This document shows positions 56,595 through 64,000 of a DNA stretch of 64,000 nt, in pieces. The DNA is from Pseudomonadota bacterium (GTDB lineage Bacteria > Desulfobacterota > Desulfovibrionia > Desulfovibrionales > Desulfovibrionaceae). The stretch covers positions 5,899-69,898 of the forward strand of contig JAEWQB010000012.1 of assembly GCA_023460395.1 (NCBI GenBank). The letters are read 5' to 3'. A program made the translations under genes and the position numbers. The notes beneath the pieces were generated by a model that saw only the letters and a program-made list of their open reading frames with translations, searched no databases and was not told the DNA's origin. Position 1 is the first letter of the stretch. Every line of letters begins with the position of its first letter.

Positions 56595-57043
56595 TGCAGC
56601 TTCACGAACTCTATCCCTTTGCTGAAGAACGCAAGGCTCGCAAGCGCGTGGGCCGCGGATCCGGCACAGGCCATGGCAAGACTTCAGGTAAGGGCCACAA
56701 AGGGCAGAACGCCCGTGCTGGTGGCGGTGTGCCTGCGGGTTTTGAAGGCGGCCAGATGCCCCTGCAACGCCGTTTGCCCAAGCGTGGCTTCTCCAACTAT
56801 CCTTTCAAGAGCGGTTACGATGTAATCAATCTTGACCGTTTGGCTGAAGTGTTCGCCGACAAGGGCGAGGTGTCGCTGGAAGACATCTACGCGAGCGGTC
56901 TGGCATCCAACGGCGCTGCCGTGAAGGTGCTTGGTCGTGGCGAAATCACCGTGGCCCTGAAGGTGGAAGCACACAAGTTCAGTGCCTCCGCTGTTGAGAA
57001 AATCCAAAACGCCGGCGGCGAAGCCAAGGCGCTTGAAGGGTAG
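56594..57043 (+). CDS. rplO: 50S ribosomal protein L15
   Basis: This 149-residue protein has the Gly-rich N-terminal region KRVGRGSGTGHGKTSGKGHK and GFEGGQMPLQRRLPKRGF. It is translationally coupled to rpmD. Confidence 0.98.
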   Translation: MQLHELYPFAEERKARKRVGRGSGTGHGKTSGKGHKGQNARAGGGVPAGFEGGQMPLQRRLPKRGFSNYPFKSGYDVINLDRLAEVFADKGEVSLEDIYASGLASNGAAVKVLGRGEITVALKVEAHKFSASAVEKIQNAGGEAKALEG

Positions 57044-57050
57044 GTAACAC

Positions 57051-58367
57051 GTGGCGCTCAGTGGTGTTGAGAATCTGGTAAGAACACCAGAACTGAAGAA
57101 GAAGTTGTTGTGGACGTTCCTGCTTCTCGCCTTTTACCGCGTTGGCATTCACGTGCCAGTGCCGGGGGTGGAAACCGCAGCTCTCGCCGACTTCTTCGCC
57201 AGCGTCCAAAACACCCTGTTTGGCATGTTTGATATGTTTTCCGGGGGCGGACTTCGTAATCTGTCGATTTTCGCCCTCGGAATCATGCCCTACATTTCCG
57301 CGTCCATCATTATTCAGCTGCTTCAGGTGGTTTCACCTGAGTTGAAGCGGATGGCTAAGGAAGAGGGCGCGGCCGGGCGTAAGAAAATTACGCAATGGAC
57401 CCGGTATGCCACGGTGGCTATCACCATCGTGCAAGGGTTCGGCATTGCCGTGGGTCTGGAAAATATGACCAGCCCCACAGGTGCCCCGGTCGTGTTAAAC
57501 GCCGGATGGGCTTTTCGTCTCATCACTATCCTCACGCTGACGGCCGGAACGGTGCTGATCATGTGGATCGGCGAACGTATTACCGAAAAGGGAATCGGCA
57601 ACGGTATCTCGCTTATCATCTTCGCGGGTATTGTGGCCGGGTTGCCCGGTGCCATCATGAAGTCTTTCTCGCTCATCGGGGCGGGAGAGCTTTCTGTATT
57701 CACGGGCATTCTCTTGCTGGCTCTGATGGCCGTTGTGCTAGTCTTCATTGTATTTATGGAACGCGGGCAACGACGTATCCCCATCCACTATGCCAAGCGG
57801 CAGATGGGGAGAAAGATGTTTGGCGGACAGACCACACACTTGCCGTTGCGTATTAACACGGCAGGGGTTATTCCTCCCATCTTCGCGTCCAGCTTGTTGA
57901 TGTTCCCTGCGACTATCGGTTCCTTTGCTCCGCAGTCGGAATTGTTGCAGACCATCACCGCATGGTTTTCGCCCTCGTCCATACTCTACAACGTGCTCTT
58001 TGTGGCGCTGGTAGTCTTCTTCTGCTTTTTCTACACGGCGATCATTTTTGATCCCAAAGACATTGCAGAAAACTTGAAGAACGCCGGAGGCTTTATCCCC
58101 GGGATTCGTCCCGGTGGTAAGACCAAGGAATATATAGACAAGGTGCTCAGTCGCATTACGCTGTGGGGCGCGCTCTACATCGCTGCGATCTGCGTTCTGC
58201 CGATGCTGCTCATCGCTAAGTTGAACGTTCCGTTCTATTTCGGCGGCACCAGTCTGCTCATTGTGGTGGGGGTAGCTATGGACTTCATGAACCAAGTCGA
58301 ATCCCACATGATATCTCGCCAATACGAAGGACTGATGAGCAAGTCCAAAAGTAAGGCTAGGAAGTAG
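57051..58367 (+). CDS. secY: Protein translocase channel subunit SecY
   Basis: This 438-residue inner-membrane protein has ten helices and forms the Sec channel with SecE and SecG. It shows PGVET near the N-terminus, FALGIMPYISASIIIQLL, and a C-terminal GTSLLIVVGVAMDF. The start is GTG 57051, seven bases after rplO. No adk gene follows, unlike the order in many bacteria. Confidence 0.98.
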   Translation: MALSGVENLVRTPELKKKLLWTFLLLAFYRVGIHVPVPGVETAALADFFASVQNTLFGMFDMFSGGGLRNLSIFALGIMPYISASIIIQLLQVVSPELKRMAKEEGAAGRKKITQWTRYATVAITIVQGFGIAVGLENMTSPTGAPVVLNAGWAFRLITILTLTAGTVLIMWIGERITEKGIGNGISLIIFAGIVAGLPGAIMKSFSLIGAGELSVFTGILLLALMAVVLVFIVFMERGQRRIPIHYAKRQMGRKMFGGQTTHLPLRINTAGVIPPIFASSLLMFPATIGSFAPQSELLQTITAWFSPSSILYNVLFVALVVFFCFFYTAIIFDPKDIAENLKNAGGFIPGIRPGGKTKEYIDKVLSRITLWGALYIAAICVLPMLLIAKLNVPFYFGGTSLLIVVGVAMDFMNQVESHMISRQYEGLMSKSKSKARK

Positions 58368-58371
58368 ACGA

Positions 58372-59139
58372 GTGAAAAAGTTCCGTGGCATCTTCCTGAA
58401 GAATGACAAAGAGATTGGCCTCCTCCGGGAGGCCAATCGAATTGGCTCGACGATTCTTGACGTATTAGGCGAACACGTTCGTCCGGGCGTCAAGACGATG
58501 TTTTTTGAGGATTTGACGCAGAATTTGTGCAGACAGTTCGGCGTCCGTCCCGCGTTTCAGGGATATGGTGGTTTTCCCTTTGCACTGTGCTGCTCGGTAA
58601 ACGAGGAAGTGGTGCATGGATTCCCATCGGATCGGGTGCTGAAAGAGGGCGACATTGTCAGTTTTGACTTTGGCGTCATCTATCAGGGCTTCTATGGTGA
58701 CTCTGCGCGAACGTATCCCGTGGGCATGGTGACTGATGAGGCTGCACGCCTTATTGCTGTGACCCGTGAATCGTTAATGCTGGGCATACAGCAGGCAACA
58801 TCCGGTAATTCACTGTACGACATTTCAAAAGCCGTACAGACCCATGTAGAGGCCAATGGCTTTGGCGTAGTGCGCCGGTTTGTAGGGCATGGTATCGGAA
58901 CGCGGTTGCATGAACGGCCGGAGATTCCGAACTTTGTGCCGCCGGGACTTCCGGGGGTGCCACTGAAGCCGGGTATGGTGCTGGCCATTGAACCCATGGT
59001 GACCGCAGGAACGTACGATGTGGAAATTCTTTCTGACAACTGGACCGCTGTGACCAGAGACAGAAAGCTCTCCGCCCACTTCGAACACAGTGTGGTCATC
59101 ACCCATAACGGCCCTGAGATTCTCAGTGTGTCCGAATAA
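58372..59139 (+). CDS. map: Type I methionine aminopeptidase
   Basis: This 255-residue enzyme removes the initiator methionine. Metal ligands appear in SFDFGVIYQGFYGDSART, GHGIGTRLHE, AIEPMV and FEHSVVIT. The start is GTG 58372, four bases after secY. Confidence 0.97.
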   Translation: MKKFRGIFLKNDKEIGLLREANRIGSTILDVLGEHVRPGVKTMFFEDLTQNLCRQFGVRPAFQGYGGFPFALCCSVNEEVVHGFPSDRVLKEGDIVSFDFGVIYQGFYGDSARTYPVGMVTDEAARLIAVTRESLMLGIQQATSGNSLYDISKAVQTHVEANGFGVVRRFVGHGIGTRLHERPEIPNFVPPGLPGVPLKPGMVLAIEPMVTAGTYDVEILSDNWTAVTRDRKLSAHFEHSVVITHNGPEILSVSE

Positions 59140-59144
59140 ATACC

Positions 59145-59194
59145 GTCAATACAATAAAATTGTGTTGACTGCTACCGGAATGGGATGGTACTGA
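59145..59194 (+). promoter_or_regulatory. Palindrome and candidate promoter at the spc/alpha boundary
   Basis: Arms GTCAATACAAT (59145-59155) and ATTGTGTTGAC (59159-59169) form an 11-base inverted repeat with one mismatch and a three-base centre. The right arm contains TTGACT (59165-59170), which with TACTGA (59189-59194, 18-base spacing) makes a candidate promoter for rpmJ-rplQ. Confidence 0.4.
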
Positions 59195-59266
59195 CCCCCG
59201 TTCTGGCAGTGTCCGCGCTGCCGGACATTGTTGTGTCAGAACGATCCCAGACTTATGGAGTCTATC

Positions 59267-59380
59267 ATGAAAGTCAGGCCTTCTGTCAAAAAGATGTGCC
59301 CAAAGTGCAAGGTGATTCGGCGCAAGGGCATCCTTAGAGTCATTTGCGAAAACCCCCGGCACAAGCAGCGCCAGGGCTAA
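59267..59380 (+). CDS. rpmJ: 50S ribosomal protein L36, zinc form
   Basis: This 37-residue protein starts [19 protein letters not shown], with the zinc ligands CPKC plus a later Cys and His ([10 protein letters not shown]). The start is the ATG at 59267, preceded by GGAG; an in-frame ATG at 59255 overlaps that site. Confidence 0.97.
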   Translation: MKVRPSVKKMCPKCKVIRRKGILRVICENPRHKQRQG

Positions 59381-59398
59381 GCGAAGCAGGAGTAGATT

Positions 59399-59770
59399 GT
59401 GGCTCGAATTGCTGGTGTTGACCTCCCCAGAGGCAAGCGGGTGGATATCGCCCTGACCTATATCTTCGGCATTGGCCGTTACACTGCGCTCCAGATTCTC
59501 GACGCTACTGGCGTTGACTGGACCCGTAGCGCTGACGACCTGACCGCGGAAGAGGTCAACGAAATCCGCAAGGAAATTGAAACCAACCACAAGGTTGAAG
59601 GCGATCTTCGCCGCGAAATTTCCTCTAACATCAAGCGTCTGATGGACATTGGCTGCTACCGTGGCTTGCGCCACCGCCGTGGACTTCCCGTTCATGGTCA
59701 GCGTAGCAAGACCAATGCGCGTACCCGCAAGGGACCCCGTCGCGCTGTTGTCGGCAAGAAGAAGAAGTAA
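59399..59770 (+). CDS. rpsM: 30S ribosomal protein S13
   Basis: This 123-residue 30S head protein has [20 protein letters not shown] and [19 protein letters not shown]. The start is GTG 59399. A 155-base gap with hairpins follows before rpsK. Confidence 0.98.
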   Translation: MARIAGVDLPRGKRVDIALTYIFGIGRYTALQILDATGVDWTRSADDLTAEEVNEIRKEIETNHKVEGDLRREISSNIKRLMDIGCYRGLRHRRGLPVHGQRSKTNARTRKGPRRAVVGKKKK

Positions 59771-59925
59771 GTTCCGTTTCTGGATCTTCGGATCAGGCGT
59801 GGAATCTCTCCTGAGCCACAGGATACTAAAAAATTTCCTTGGCCCAGCGTTCACGGCTTAGTCAGACTAGGCTCGTACGAGGTTCCAACCCCGTCCATCA
59901 ATCATTCAGTTGAGAGAGTATAGTT

Positions 59926-60315
59926 ATGGCTAGACCCAAACGCACGGGCAAGAAGAAAGAAAAGAAGAATATTCCCGTAGGGATCGCCCATATCCAGGCT
60001 ACCTTCAACAACACCATTATTACCTTTACCGACACGCGGGGTAACGCCGTGAGCTGGTCCTCAGCAGGCCAGAGCGGTTTTAAGGGCTCTCGTAAGTCCA
60101 CCCCGTTTGCCGCACAAGTAGCTGCCGAAACCGCTGCCCGCAAGGCGCAGGAAAACGGTATGCGTACTGTCGGCATTTACGTCAAAGGACCCGGCTCCGG
60201 ACGCGAAGCCGCCATGCGCGCTGTGAACGCCGCTGGCTTCAAGGTCGCGTTTATTCGTGACGTAACTCCCATCCCCCACAACGGCTGCCGCCCGCCCAAG
60301 CGTCGGCGCGTTTAG
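59926..60315 (+). CDS. rpsK: 30S ribosomal protein S11
   Basis: This 129-residue platform protein has [19 protein letters not shown] and the C-terminal [15 protein letters not shown]. It lies in the alpha operon. Confidence 0.98.
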   Translation: MARPKRTGKKKEKKNIPVGIAHIQATFNNTIITFTDTRGNAVSWSSAGQSGFKGSRKSTPFAAQVAAETAARKAQENGMRTVGIYVKGPGSGREAAMRAVNAAGFKVAFIRDVTPIPHNGCRPPKRRRV

Positions 60316-60330
60316 CAGGAGGATAGTGTC

Positions 60331-60957
60331 TTGGCTAAGTATAATGGTTCCAAGTGCCGCATTTGTCGGCGTGAAGGTTCTAAATTGTTCCTGAAGGGTG
60401 ATCGTTGCTACACCGACAAGTGCGCGTTTGACCGCCGCCCCTATGCACCTGGTGCTGCGGGCCGCGCGCGCAAGAAGGTTACCGATTACGCATTGCAGCT
60501 TCGTGAAAAGCAGAAAGTGCGTCGTATGTACGGCGTGCTGGAAAAGCAGTTCCACGGCTATTTTGTTAAGGCCGACATGCAGAAGGGCGTAACAGGCTTC
60601 AACCTGCTTGCCATTCTGGAACGTCGTCTGGACAACGTCGTGTACCGTCTTGGCTTTGCCAATTCGCGTCAGCAGGCCCGCCAGATGATCCGTCACGGCG
60701 TGTTTACGCTGAACAACCACAAAGCTAACATTCCTTCGCAGCAAGTGAAGGTGGGCGATGTGATTGTGGTGAAGGAAAAGCACCGTAAGAATCCGGTGCT
60801 GGCCGACGCTCAGGACGTTATCGCACGTCGTGGCTGCCCGACCTGGCTGGAAGTGGACGGCGCCAACTTCTCCGGCACCGTTAAGGCTCTGCCTCAGCGC
60901 GAAGACATTCAGTTCCCCATCAACGAACAGCTGATTGTCGAGCTTTACTCCAAATAA
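60331..60957 (+). CDS. rpsD: 30S ribosomal protein S4, cysteine-containing form
   Basis: This 208-residue 16S rRNA-binding protein has N-terminal cysteines ([15 protein letters not shown]...CYTDKCAF) that can bind zinc, then the S4 RNA-binding domain ([19 protein letters not shown]). The start is TTG 60331 after AGGAGG. In E. coli S4 represses this operon. Confidence 0.97.
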   Translation: MAKYNGSKCRICRREGSKLFLKGDRCYTDKCAFDRRPYAPGAAGRARKKVTDYALQLREKQKVRRMYGVLEKQFHGYFVKADMQKGVTGFNLLAILERRLDNVVYRLGFANSRQQARQMIRHGVFTLNNHKANIPSQQVKVGDVIVVKEKHRKNPVLADAQDVIARRGCPTWLEVDGANFSGTVKALPQREDIQFPINEQLIVELYSK

Positions 60958-60970
60958 GCGGGTATAAAGC

Positions 60971-62014
60971 ATGCTCATCAAACAAGGCGACAGGACAATC
61001 AATACGCGGAACTGGTCCGAACTGGTCAAACCTGAAACCATCACCCGCTCTGGTGATGCCGACACCATGTATGGCAAGTTCGTTTGCGAACCGCTGGAAC
61101 GTGGCTACGGCAACACCATTGGCAACGCGTTGCGCCGAGTGCTGCTTGCATCGCTTCAAGGCGCCGCTGTTGTCGCTGTGAAGATTTCCGGTGTCCAGCA
61201 CGAATTCACTACCATCGAAGGCGTGCTCGAAGATGTGACCGATCTGATCCTGAACCTCAAGCAGGTCAGGTTCGCCATGGACACGGAAGAACCCCAGAAG
61301 CTGTCGTTTTCCGTGAACAGCAAGGGGCCTGTTACGGCTGGTGCCATTACTGGCAATCAGCACGTGATGGTGCTCAACCCGGAACTGCACCTCTTCACCC
61401 TCACCGAAGACAAGGAAATAACCTTTGAGCTTGAGGTGCGCATGGGGAAGGGATATGTCCCGGCCGACATGCACGAAGGGCTTGGCGACGAGATTGGGCT
61501 TATAGCCCTGGACGCCAGCTTCGCGCCGGTTCGCAAGGTTGCCTACACCGTTGAGCAGGCCCGCGTTGGGCAGATGACGAACTATGACAAGCTCATTCTT
61601 CAGGTATGGACCGATGGCTCCATTTCGCCTGAAGATGCCATAGCCTACAGCGCGAAGATCATTAAGGACCAGATTAGCGTTTTCATTAACTTCGATGAAC
61701 GCATTTCTGAAGAAGAATCCAATTCTTCTTCCTCCGATAGCGGTGTGAATGAAAATCTCTTCAAGGGCATAGACGAACTGGAACTTTCCGTTCGCGCTAC
61801 CAACTGCCTGAAGAGTGCCAACATCACGCTGGTGGGGGAACTGGTTCAGCGCTCCGAATCTGAAATGTTGAAGACCAAGAACTTCGGCCGTAAATCGCTG
61901 GATGAAATCCGTCGAGTGCTGACCGAGATGGGCCTGGACTTCGGCTTGCAGGTCGAAGGCTTTGAGAAGAAATACCAGGATTGGTTGAAGAGGAAGCAGC
62001 AAAATGAGGCATAG
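60971..62014 (+). CDS. rpoA: RNA polymerase alpha subunit
   Basis: This 347-residue protein has an N-terminal dimerisation domain ([18 protein letters not shown]) and a C-terminal promoter- and regulator-contacting domain ([27 protein letters not shown]). A Ser/Glu-rich linker lies near residue 250. Its end overlaps rplQ by 11 bases. Confidence 0.98.
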   Translation: MLIKQGDRTINTRNWSELVKPETITRSGDADTMYGKFVCEPLERGYGNTIGNALRRVLLASLQGAAVVAVKISGVQHEFTTIEGVLEDVTDLILNLKQVRFAMDTEEPQKLSFSVNSKGPVTAGAITGNQHVMVLNPELHLFTLTEDKEITFELEVRMGKGYVPADMHEGLGDEIGLIALDASFAPVRKVAYTVEQARVGQMTNYDKLILQVWTDGSISPEDAIAYSAKIIKDQISVFINFDERISEEESNSSSSDSGVNENLFKGIDELELSVRATNCLKSANITLVGELVQRSESEMLKTKNFGRKSLDEIRRVLTEMGLDFGLQVEGFEKKYQDWLKRKQQNEA

Positions 62015-62513
62015 CAATTCCGGAAAGAAGTTGAGCAGGACTCCCGCTCATCGCAAGGCCCTGTTCCGTAACATGGCCAAGTCCCTGCTGACTCATTATA
62101 AGCTTCGCACCACGGAAGTGAAGGCAAAAAGCCTTCGCGGTGTTGTAGAACCCCTGATCACTCTGGCGCTCCGCAATGACTTGCATGCGCGCCGTCAGGC
62201 TTACAGTGTTCTTGGCAGCCACCAGTTGGTGCAGAAGCTCTTTGATGAAATTGGCCCGCTGTTCGCCGGTATTCCCGGCGGCTATACCCGCGTGCTGAAG
62301 CTGGGTGCTAACCGCCGTGGCGACAACGCTCCCATGGCTGTTATTGAACTGACCCGCAAGCCCGGTGAGGCTGCGGAAGCAGTGAAGGCCGCTCCAAAAA
62401 TGGAGAAGGCTGAAGCTGTGAAAAAGGCTGTGGCCGCCGCTGAAGCTGCTGCTAAGGCAGACGTTGAAACGGCTACCCCCGCAGTTGAAGAAACGGAAAA
62501 AAAGGGCGAATAG
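62004..62513 (+). CDS. rplQ: 50S ribosomal protein L17 with extended C-terminus
   Basis: Residues 1 to ~118 are typical L17: [38 protein letters not shown] and [20 protein letters not shown]. About 50 further residues form an Ala/Lys/Glu-rich tail with no domain signature. It is the last gene of the run. Confidence 0.96.
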   Translation: MRHSNSGKKLSRTPAHRKALFRNMAKSLLTHYKLRTTEVKAKSLRGVVEPLITLALRNDLHARRQAYSVLGSHQLVQKLFDEIGPLFAGIPGGYTRVLKLGANRRGDNAPMAVIELTRKPGEAAEAVKAAPKMEKAEAVKKAVAAAEAAAKADVETATPAVEETEKKGE

Positions 62514-62545
62514 CACTTCTTTTCCAGTGATCGTTCTGACCAACG

Positions 62546-62578
62546 AAGGCCGCTGCGCATTGCGTAGCGGCCTTTTTT
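62546..62578 (+). terminator. Rho-independent terminator ending the S10-spc-alpha run
   Basis: AAGGCCGCT (62546-62554) pairs with AGCGGCCTT (62566-62574), followed by T residues to 62578. Confidence 0.93.
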
Positions 62579-62747
62579 GTTATTCCCAGACAGACAAGCA
62601 TAGGGTGCATAGCCTGTAGTATATGGATGGCGGGAGCATGATAACGTACGGTATTTTTCGCACATTCTAAAAATGGAAGTAGCCCGCCAAGTCGGTTAGT
62701 TTTGGTCATGGTCAAACAACCGCCAAACCAACAAGGAAGGGCTACGA

Positions 62748-63938
62748 ATGAAGGCTATCAAGGAGCGGGAAAAAAGGAAAGTTCCAGTTATTGAGGTTGA
62801 TGAGCAACAATTACGGTCGCATGTGTCCGATGTTGTCCGCCAGAGCGTTGAGGAAACGTTGAATGGCCTGCTTGAAGCCGAGGCAGATGCCTTGTGCCAG
62901 GCCAGGCGTTATGAGCGTAACGCACAGCGAGCCAGTACCCGCGCTGGTCATTATGAGCGAGATTTGCAGACCAAGGCCGGAACGGTTCAACTCAAGGTTC
63001 CGAAGTTACGGCACGTACCGTTTGAAACCGCGATAATCGAACGCTACCGCCGTCGTGAAAGCTCTGTGGAAGAAGCGCTGGTAGAGATGTACCTGGCCGG
63101 GGTTTCGGTGCGCCGGGTGGAGGATATTACGGAGGCTCTGTGGGGCAGTCGTGTTAGTCCGAGCACCATAAGCGACTTGAATCAGAAGATTTTTGAGCGC
63201 GTTGAGGAATGGCGCAACCGACCGCTTGAGCGGGAGTATCCTTACGTTTTCGTGGACGGTATTTGGCTGAAACGCTCTTGGGCCGGTGAAGTGCAAAATG
63301 TATCAGTCCTCGTGGCTATCGGGGTGAGCACAAGTGGCTTTCGCGAGATTCTCGGTGTGGCAGAAGGCTCACGTGAAGATAGCGAAAGTTGGCGTAACTT
63401 TCTGCGGTATTTACGAGAACGCGGCCTGGAGCGAGTGAACCTGATGATATCAGACAAAAGTCTCGGATTCCTGGATGCACTTGGAGAGTTTTATCCCGAA
63501 GCCAAGTGGCAGCGTTGCGTGGTGCATTTTTATCGCAACGTATTGCATGCGACACCTCGCGGTAAAGCCAAAGAAGTCGCCTTGATGCTCAAAGCCATCC
63601 ACGCGCAGGAGGATAAGAAAGCCGCCCGTCAGAAGGCTGCGGAGGTCGTAAAGAAGCTCCAGGGGTTACGTATTGAGAAGGCAGCCCGGATTCTTGAATC
63701 GGGCTGCGACGAAACGCTTTCCTATTACGACTTTCCCGCAACACATTGGCGGCATATCCGAACAAATAATCCCCTTGAGCGGCTGAATCGGGAAATACGC
63801 CGCCGGACACGAGTGGTAGGCAGTTTTCCGGATGGGCATGCCGCCCTGATGCTGGTGGCAGCTCGCCTGCGGTACATGGCAGGCCAAAAGTGGGGTACGC
63901 AGCGATACATGAATATGAAGCAAGAAGTCTCGGCATAG
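62748..63938 (+). CDS. IS256-family transposase
   Basis: This 396-residue DDE transposase is complete. Catalytic residues are visible at Asp170 (FVDGIWLK), Asp236 (MISDKSLG) and Glu344 (NNPLERLN), and the family segment TNNPLERLNREIRRR is intact. GGAAGG precedes the ATG at a long spacing. No frameshift is seen, so the element may be active. Confidence 0.95.
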   Translation: MKAIKEREKRKVPVIEVDEQQLRSHVSDVVRQSVEETLNGLLEAEADALCQARRYERNAQRASTRAGHYERDLQTKAGTVQLKVPKLRHVPFETAIIERYRRRESSVEEALVEMYLAGVSVRRVEDITEALWGSRVSPSTISDLNQKIFERVEEWRNRPLEREYPYVFVDGIWLKRSWAGEVQNVSVLVAIGVSTSGFREILGVAEGSREDSESWRNFLRYLRERGLERVNLMISDKSLGFLDALGEFYPEAKWQRCVVHFYRNVLHATPRGKAKEVALMLKAIHAQEDKKAARQKAAEVVKKLQGLRIEKAARILESGCDETLSYYDFPATHWRHIRTNNPLERLNREIRRRTRVVGSFPDGHAALMLVAARLRYMAGQKWGTQRYMNMKQEVSA

Positions 63939-63953
63939 AATCGGAGCCGTCAC

Positions 63954-64000
63954 GGCCCTTGCAGCGCGGGACCGTCGCTTCGCGTCCCGCTCGCAAGGCC
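63954..64000 (+). repeat. Imperfect inverted repeat after the transposase
   Basis: GGCCCTTGC and GCAAGGCC at the two ends, with GCGGGAC and GTCCCGC inside, form a long imperfect stem running to the window edge. It may be a transcription terminator or part of the element end. Confidence 0.5.

Larger units (their letters stand above)
62660..64000 (+). mobile_element. IS256-family insertion sequence, right end outside window
   Basis: The element contains one complete transposase gene. The left boundary is placed approximately, between the ribosomal terminator and the transposase; the terminal inverted repeat and target duplication cannot be confirmed because the right end is not in the window. 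Confidence 0.75.

Noticed and set aside
59872..59900. tRNA T-arm-like sequence GGTTCCAACCCC between rpsM and rpsK
   Set aside because: Base 57 is not a purine and no acceptor, D or anticodon stems can be formed around it.

Overview
The window comes from a sulfate-reducing bacterium of the Desulfovibrio group (Desulfovibrionaceae). The main evidence is a complete dsrMKJOP membrane complex operon, a zinc-cysteine type ATP sulfurylase gene (sat), and the order dsrMKJOP - sat - str - S10/spc/alpha ribosomal genes, which matches the arrangement known in Desulfovibrio vulgaris. The genes are densely packed and moderately GC-rich. No rRNA, tRNA or CRISPR array was found. One insertion sequence lies at the right edge.

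Layout. 1-5990: end of an amino-acid permease, gap and fba (glycolysis, minus strand), surE, a YhaM-like HD exoribonuclease and tmk. 6059-10486: a plus-strand cluster with a histone-deacetylase-like enzyme carrying a C-terminal zinc ribbon, a LUD-domain protein and a fused beta-alpha ADP-forming acyl-CoA synthetase. 10784-18184: a PAP2 phosphatase/GT39 glycosyltransferase pair, a MATE exporter, a thiamine-binding protein, a DUF115 protein and a degenerate P-loop protein. 18445-25037: a large unrecognised lipoprotein, an orphan YcaO protein, a small anchored protein, endonuclease IV and a conserved hypothetical. 25195-32289: alaS, recA, a thiouridylase-like PP-loop protein and a sodium-dependent transporter.

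32705-43859 is the sulfate respiration block. It holds dsrP, dsrO, dsrJ, dsrK and dsrM with an RsbRD-type sensor gene in front, then a VKOR-thioredoxin fusion, a YgjP-type metallopeptidase, a membrane receiver-HPt protein without a kinase domain, and sat. Sat activates sulfate at the start of the pathway. DsrMKJOP moves electrons across the membrane towards the DsrC/sulfite reductase end. Both transcription units have operator-like inverted repeats upstream, and the one before sat resembles a Rex site.

44569-62513 is ribosome synthesis: rpsL-rpsG-fusA with its own promoter and terminator, a 660-base hairpin-rich leader, then an almost unbroken run from rpsJ to rplQ including secY, map and rpoA. 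L24, S14, L36 and S4 are all in zinc-binding cysteine forms. The run ends in a strong terminator at 62546-62578, followed directly by an IS256-family element that runs off the window.

The points most worth following up are the leader before rpsJ, the paired palindromes before the dsr operon, the Rex-like site before sat, the beta-alpha synthetase fusion next to the zinc-ribbon deacetylase, the kinase-less receiver/HPt protein, and the orphan YcaO.
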